Origin: Paramuribaculum sp.
GTDB lineage: Bacteria > Bacteroidota > Bacteroidia > Bacteroidales > Muribaculaceae
Assembly (NCBI GenBank): GCA_029058455.1
Contig: JAIDXU010000291.1
Location: 1-11,484 of the forward strand
DNA: 11,484 bases
Reading direction: 5' to 3'
Part shown: positions 7,739 to 11,484 of the stretch, piece after piece
How positions within the stretch are numbered: position 1 is the stretch's first letter
How the letters are laid out: each line of letters starts with the position of its first letter
Position numbers and translations under genes: made by a program
The notes under the pieces: model-generated
What the model saw: only the letters and a program-made list of their open reading frames with translations
Database searches by the model: none
What the model was told of the DNA's origin: nothing

Positions 7739-7746
7739 TATGTTTC
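7739..7746 (+). promoter_or_regulatory. Possible minus-7 box of the membrane-kinase gene
   Basis: TATGTTTC matches seven of eight positions counting the free ones in TAnnTTTG and lies 19 bases before the ATG at 7766. No clear minus-33 element is visible, since that position falls inside the terminator hairpin. Confidence 0.3.
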
Positions 7747-7765
7747 TAAATAAACCGATTGCTTT

Positions 7766-9082
7766 ATGGAAAAAATTTCACGCAACAAACAGGAATTGAT
7801 CAGACGCTATTTTGTGTTTCTCGTATCACTTTTCATAATGTCGTTTGGCGTCAGTCTGGTTACCCGGTCGCTCATGGGCACATCCCCGATCTCGAGTGTG
7901 CCATACGTTTGGAGTCTCAACACAGCTCTGTCGATGGGTACCTATATAATAATTCTCAATGCGATATTGATATTAGCCCAGGTGATAATGCTCGGATGGA
8001 AGGGAGTCAGGGAGTTTAGGGTTGAGCTGCTGATGCAGATACCGGTGTCGCTTCTTTTCGGATTGTTTATCGATATCACGATGTCGATTCTTTCCTTTTG
8101 GCATCCCGAAGTCTACTGGATGCAGTTCCTATCGTGTGTAATCGGATGTGGGTTTATGGGTCTCGGCATAGCTCTTGAGGTTGTGGCCGATGTGTGTATG
8201 AACTCGGGAGAGTATGTGCTTCATATCGCTTCCGACAAGTTTAAAAAGGAGTTCGGCACAATGAAGATAATGTTCGACGTGTCGCTGCTGGTGATAGCTG
8301 TAGGATGTTCATGGATATTTGCCGGTCGTATAGACGGAGTGCGAGAAGGTACTCTGATCGTGGCTATACTCACGGGTCCTCTTGTGAGACTGATTCGCCC
8401 TCACCTTAAGTTTGTCGATCGATGGGAGACGGCTTCCGGCCAAAATGAGCTTACCGCGTCTGACGTCAAGGCGGAGGTATCTGTTCATCCGGTCATTACC
8501 ATAGGCCGTGAGTATGGAAGCGGCGGGCATGAAATAGGTGAGCTGCTGGCTCGGGAATTGGGTGTGCCTTTCTATGACAACGCCATGATGGAGATGGTGG
8601 CACGCGAAACGGGATTCAGCGAACAGACTGTGCGCGACTACGATCAGAAGTTGCCTCACTCCTTGCTCTATGAAATGATTACCCAGAACTATTCGGTGCC
8701 TCTCGAGCGGTCTATGTCTAAGAAAGATGCCCTCTTTGTGGCTCAGAGCCGCGTCATAAGACAGCTTGCCGCCGAAGGCCCCTGTGTGATAGTGGGCCGT
8801 TGCTCCGACTATGTGTTGCGCGACTATCCCGGTTGCCTTCATGTTTTCCTCTATGCCTCGTCTGAATATAAGGCGCGGAGAGCGGTGTCGTTCTATGATA
8901 TTCCTGAGGATAAGGCGGCAGCTCATGTGGCGCAGGTCAATGCCGAGCGCCGCGATCACTATTCCTACTACACCGGTCACAGATGGGGCGCACCCGAAAA
9001 CTATCACGCTCTGTTCGATACCTCACGTCTTTCTACCGAGTCGATTGTGGCGGCCATAAGGTCATTGCTGCCGGTGTCATGA
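7766..9082 (+). CDS. YczE/YitT-like membrane domain fused to a cytidylate-kinase-like domain
   Basis: A 438-residue two-part protein. Residues 14-215 form a membrane domain with five or six helices (about 14-34, 58-78, 86-108, 118-143, 165-187, 193-212). The segment SFGVSLVTRSLMGTSPISS after the start of helix 1 is characteristic of the YczE/YyaS/YitT-like (DUF6198-type) family, whose transported substrate is unknown. Residues 241-438 resemble the cytidylate-kinase-like family (Cytidylate_kin2), with ITIGREYGSGGHEIGELLA, GVPFYDNAMM, CVIVGRCSDYVL and RRDHYSYYTGHRWG. The P-loop region reads Gly247 to Gly254 with no GK[ST] step: Gly253-Gly254 stand where Gly-Lys is expected. The kinase part should face the cytoplasm. 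The gene stands alone between two terminators. A membrane-bound nucleotide or phosphate-handling enzyme, or a transporter gated by nucleotide binding, are both open inferences. The fusion is in one clean frame, with no sign of a join error. Confidence 0.85.
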   Translation: MEKISRNKQELIRRYFVFLVSLFIMSFGVSLVTRSLMGTSPISSVPYVWSLNTALSMGTYIIILNAILILAQVIMLGWKGVREFRVELLMQIPVSLLFGLFIDITMSILSFWHPEVYWMQFLSCVIGCGFMGLGIALEVVADVCMNSGEYVLHIASDKFKKEFGTMKIMFDVSLLVIAVGCSWIFAGRIDGVREGTLIVAILTGPLVRLIRPHLKFVDRWETASGQNELTASDVKAEVSVHPVITIGREYGSGGHEIGELLARELGVPFYDNAMMEMVARETGFSEQTVRDYDQKLPHSLLYEMITQNYSVPLERSMSKKDALFVAQSRVIRQLAAEGPCVIVGRCSDYVLRDYPGCLHVFLYASSEYKARRAVSFYDIPEDKAAAHVAQVNAERRDHYSYYTGHRWGAPENYHALFDTSRLSTESIVAAIRSLLPVS

Positions 9083-9100
9083 CCTGACCGGTATAAACAT

Positions 9101-9143
9101 CAACATCCGCAATACGTTTTCTCATGGCGTATTGCGGATGTTG
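9101..9143. terminator. Perfect 16-pair hairpin between convergent genes
   Basis: The arm at 9101-9116 (CAACATCCGCAATACG) is exactly complementary to 9128-9143 around an 11-base loop. It lies between the end of the membrane-kinase gene and the end of nfnB, which face each other, so it probably ends both transcripts. T runs after the stem are weak on both strands, so part of its role may be to protect the transcript ends. Confidence 0.75.
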
Positions 9144-9166
9144 TTATATGTTGGTGGGGAATGTTA

Positions 9167-10645
9167 TCAGGCGAGAGCTGCGGCCATTGCCTGAGCCGCT
9201 TTACGACCGTCGCCCATGGCGAGTATCACGGTTGCTCCGCCTCTAACTATATCGCCGCCGGCATAAAGTCCCTCGATAGAGGACTGGAGGGTAGCGTCGT
9301 TGACCACAATAGTGTGGCGGGGCGACATTTCAAGCTGCGGCAGTGAGTCGGGCACAAGGGGATTGGGCGACACGCCTACGCTAACCACAACCATGTCGAC
9401 ATCAACTTCGGTAATATCACCCTCTACAGCTATGGGGCTGCGTCGGCCCGAGCTGTCAGGCTCACCAAGCTCCATGCGCTGGAGCCTCATGGCCCTTACG
9501 CGGCCGTTATCGTCGGCAAGATATTCCACCGGGTTATGTAGGGTGAGAAATTCTATACCCTCCTCTTTGGCATGAATCACCTCCTCAACGCGGGCCGGCA
9601 TTTCGGTTTCCGAGCGGCGATATACGATATAAACCTTTTCGGCACCCATGCGTCGGGCAGTGCGCGCCGAGTCCATCGCGGTGTTTCCGCCTCCGATTAT
9701 GGCGGCGTGACGGCTCTTGAACACCGGAGTGTCATATCCCGGGCGACCCGCTCCCATAAGGTTAATGCGGGTGAGATATTCGTTGCTGCTCATCACTCCT
9801 ATGAGGTTTTCGCCCGGAATACCCATAAAGCGGGGGAGTCCGGCGCCCGAGGCGATAAATATGCCTTTATATCCGCGGGCAAGGAGGTCATCGCGGGTGA
9901 GAGTCTTGCCGATCACGGTGTCGACAACAAACTCCACGCCGAGATCGCGGAGCGATTTAATTTCGCGGTCAACCACCGAGTTGGGAAGTCGAAATTCCGG
10001 AATACCGTATTTCAACACGCCGCCTATGGCATGGAGCGCTTCAAACACTGTCACCTCAAAACCTTTGGCGGCCATCTCGCCGGCAAATGACAGTCCGGCG
10101 GGTCCGCTGCCGCACACTGCTATCTTTATGCCGTTTGAGGCGGGGCGCTCGCCGAGCTTGGTGTCGGTTTGAGCGGCGGTGTCGGCGGCATAGCGCTCGA
10201 GATAACCTATCGCTACGGGCGGTTTTTTCATGCGGTTATAAATGCACTTGCTTTCGCACTGCTTTTCCTGCGGACACACGCGGCCACACACGGCGGGGAG
10301 GGCGGAGGTGTGGCGCAACACTTCGGCCGCCTCGGTAATGTTTCCGCGTTCAATGTTTTTGATAAATCCGGGTATGTTGATGCTTACGGGGCAACCGGTC
10401 ACACACGAAGGCTCCGGGCAGTCGAGACAGCGTGTCGCCTCTACAACAGCCTGCTCGGGGAGCAGACCGCAATTCACTTCCTCAAAGTTGGTCACCCTGT
10501 AGTCGGGGGCGAGATGAGGCATTTCAACCCTCGGAATGGCTGTGCGCTCACGCGCCGGCATAGCATCGCGCAGGTCCTTACGCCATTGGGCGTCGCGGGG
10601 AGCGAAGCCCCTTTTATCTGGATTGTTGTCTTCCATAAAGCTCAT
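9167..10645 (-). CDS. nfnB: NfnB large subunit of NADH-dependent ferredoxin:NADP+ oxidoreductase
   Basis: A 492-residue flavoprotein of the glutamate-synthase small-chain type, often labelled NADPH-dependent glutamate synthase. With NfnA it carries out flavin-based electron bifurcation: NADPH is oxidised while NAD+ and ferredoxin are reduced, or the reverse. Two N-terminal iron-sulfur motifs are visible: Cys73, Cys76, Cys81, Cys85 (CLDCPEPSCVTGCP) and Cys120, Cys124, Cys130, Cys134 (CGRVCPQEKQCESKC). The FAD-binding GSGPAG is at 179-184, and a second Rossmann motif GGGNTAMD at 318-325, with YRRSETEMPAR at 342-352, binds NADPH. The C-terminal GLYAGGDIVRGGATV closes the FAD site. Its ATG overlaps the nfnA stop by four bases (ATGA), which implies translational coupling. 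MEDNN nine bases later is a possible alternative start. True glutamate synthase is less likely because no large glutamate synthase subunit adjoins and the partner is an NfnA-type protein. Confidence 0.88.
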   Translation of the reverse strand: MSFMEDNNPDKRGFAPRDAQWRKDLRDAMPARERTAIPRVEMPHLAPDYRVTNFEEVNCGLLPEQAVVEATRCLDCPEPSCVTGCPVSINIPGFIKNIERGNITEAAEVLRHTSALPAVCGRVCPQEKQCESKCIYNRMKKPPVAIGYLERYAADTAAQTDTKLGERPASNGIKIAVCGSGPAGLSFAGEMAAKGFEVTVFEALHAIGGVLKYGIPEFRLPNSVVDREIKSLRDLGVEFVVDTVIGKTLTRDDLLARGYKGIFIASGAGLPRFMGIPGENLIGVMSSNEYLTRINLMGAGRPGYDTPVFKSRHAAIIGGGNTAMDSARTARRMGAEKVYIVYRRSETEMPARVEEVIHAKEEGIEFLTLHNPVEYLADDNGRVRAMRLQRMELGEPDSSGRRSPIAVEGDITEVDVDMVVVSVGVSPNPLVPDSLPQLEMSPRHTIVVNDATLQSSIEGLYAGGDIVRGGATVILAMGDGRKAAQAMAAALA

Positions 10646-11442
10646 TTGTTTTTGGGTTGATCGTATGACCGCAGTCTCATCATCATCTCGTCGAAATCCA
10701 CCTCGTGGGCATCAAACTCCGGGCCGTCGACACACACAAATCTCGTGCGGCCTCCAACGGTGACACGACAGGCGCCGCACATGCCTGTTCCGTCGACCAT
10801 TATGGTATTGAGCGAACAGAGTGTCGGCACATTATATTTCTTGGTGAGCAGAGCCACAAACTTCATCATCACGGCAGGGCCGATGGTGACAACCTGATTG
10901 ACCTCCTCGCGCTTTAAAATCATTTCCACGCCGTCGGTCACCAGACCTTTGTGACCCTCCGAGCCGTCATCGGTCATTATCACCAACTCGTCGCTATATT
11001 CGGCCACCTGCTCTCTGAGAATAATCAGGTCGGAAGTGCGGGCGGCAAGCACGCTCACAACCCTGTTGCCCGCCTGCTTGAGAGCCTTTATGATAGGCAG
11101 AAGTGGAGCGACACCCACGCCGCCGCCACAGCACACCACTGTGCCGACCTTGGCGATATGGGTGGCTTTGCCAAGCGGTCCCACCACATCGGTAAAAAAG
11201 TCGCCCGGCTGCAGATTGTTGATGTCGGTAGTTGATTTGCCAATGCTCTGCACCACAAGCATTATCGTGCCCCTCTCGGGATCGGCATCGGCAATGGTGA
11301 GAGGTATGCGTTCTCCCCCCTCCTGAGTGCGCACGATCACAAAGTGACCCGGTTTGCGCGCTTTGGCAATGTCGGGAGCCTCGACAATAAATTTCACCAC
11401 CTTAGGCGAAAAATATTGTTTTTCTATAATTTTGTAGTTCAT
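10642..11442 (-). CDS. nfnA: NfnA small subunit of NADH-dependent ferredoxin:NADP+ oxidoreductase
   Basis: A 266-residue ferredoxin-NADP+ reductase-type subunit that binds FAD, NAD(H) and a [2Fe-2S] cluster, often annotated as a sulfide/dihydroorotate dehydrogenase-like FAD/NAD-binding protein. RIPLTIAD (45-52) is the FAD motif and GGGVGVAPLLP (106-116) the dinucleotide motif. The cluster segment DGTGMCGACRV with the later FVCVDG supplies Cys222, Cys225 and Cys237, and Asp217 sits where structures of the family show an unusual aspartate ligand. It ends with the family's DGPEFDAHEVDFDE strand. The first gene of the nfnA-nfnB operon, it overlaps nfnB by four bases. It lies 42 bases from the window edge, so its promoter and any gene further upstream are not visible. 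A PyrK-like role in pyrimidine synthesis is the main alternative, but no pyrD adjoins and nfnB does. Confidence 0.88.
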   Translation of the reverse strand: MNYKIIEKQYFSPKVVKFIVEAPDIAKARKPGHFVIVRTQEGGERIPLTIADADPERGTIMLVVQSIGKSTTDINNLQPGDFFTDVVGPLGKATHIAKVGTVVCCGGGVGVAPLLPIIKALKQAGNRVVSVLAARTSDLIILREQVAEYSDELVIMTDDGSEGHKGLVTDGVEMILKREEVNQVVTIGPAVMMKFVALLTKKYNVPTLCSLNTIMVDGTGMCGACRVTVGGRTRFVCVDGPEFDAHEVDFDEMMMRLRSYDQPKNK

Positions 11443-11484
11443 GTTTGAAACTTACTGAATTGATTTTCAACATCACTCCTGACC

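Noticed and set aside
9572..10660. Plus-strand frames of 172 and 163 codons opposite nfnB.
   Set aside because: They are mirror frames of the GC-rich nfnB gene, lack family signatures, and no promoter precedes them.
10642..11442. Identity of the small flavoprotein as PyrK (dihydroorotate dehydrogenase electron-transfer subunit).
   Set aside because: No pyrD lies beside it, and the downstream overlapping partner is an NfnB-type protein.
11447..11454. TAAGTTTC on the minus strand as a promoter box for nfnA.
   Set aside because: It ends only four bases before the ATG, leaving no leader, and no minus-33 element lies at the right distance; the real promoter may be outside the window.

Overview
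The window looks like a piece of a Bacteroidales chromosome, and a gut Muribaculaceae-like or Bacteroides-like host is the best guess. The signs are TAnnTTTG-type minus-7 promoter boxes, no Shine-Dalgarno sites, a lipoprotein with an acidic stretch just after the lipid-carrying cysteine, a DUF4493-like lipoprotein, a GH2 beta-galactosidase with CBM32 and chitobiase-like appendages, and a weak C-terminal sorting-type tail. The family-level assignment is inference. I see no rRNA, tRNA, CRISPR array, insertion sequence or phage gene.

Layout. Bases 1-178 hold a degenerate nine-base tandem repeat that runs into a promoter. Next on the plus strand come a small lipoprotein gene (191-595) and a 607-residue secreted multidomain protein with a chitobiase-type Ig-like domain (609-2432), which read as a two-gene cell-surface operon. 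Converging on them from the minus strand is a pair made of an AlaX-like alanyl-tRNA editing enzyme and a Bcp-type peroxiredoxin (3383 down to 2449). A divergent promoter region of 186 bases separates this pair from a large secreted GH2 beta-galactosidase (3570-7640), which ends at a strong hairpin terminator. A 438-residue gene follows (7766-9082). It fuses a YczE/YitT-like membrane domain to a cytidylate-kinase-like domain with an altered P-loop. It ends at a perfect 16-base-pair hairpin that it shares with the oppositely oriented nfnA-nfnB operon (11442 down to 9167).

How the genes fit together. The beta-galactosidase probably trims galactose from host or dietary glycans in the periplasm or at the cell surface, and the first operon adds cell-surface proteins of unknown ligand. 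NfnAB is an electron-bifurcating flavoenzyme that balances NADH, NADPH and ferredoxin in an anaerobe. The AlaX/Bcp pair joins peroxide detoxification to tRNA proofreading. The membrane-kinase fusion is the least explained gene and the best candidate for an undescribed function. The rest is ordinary Bacteroidales content, and I do not see a complete new multi-gene system here.
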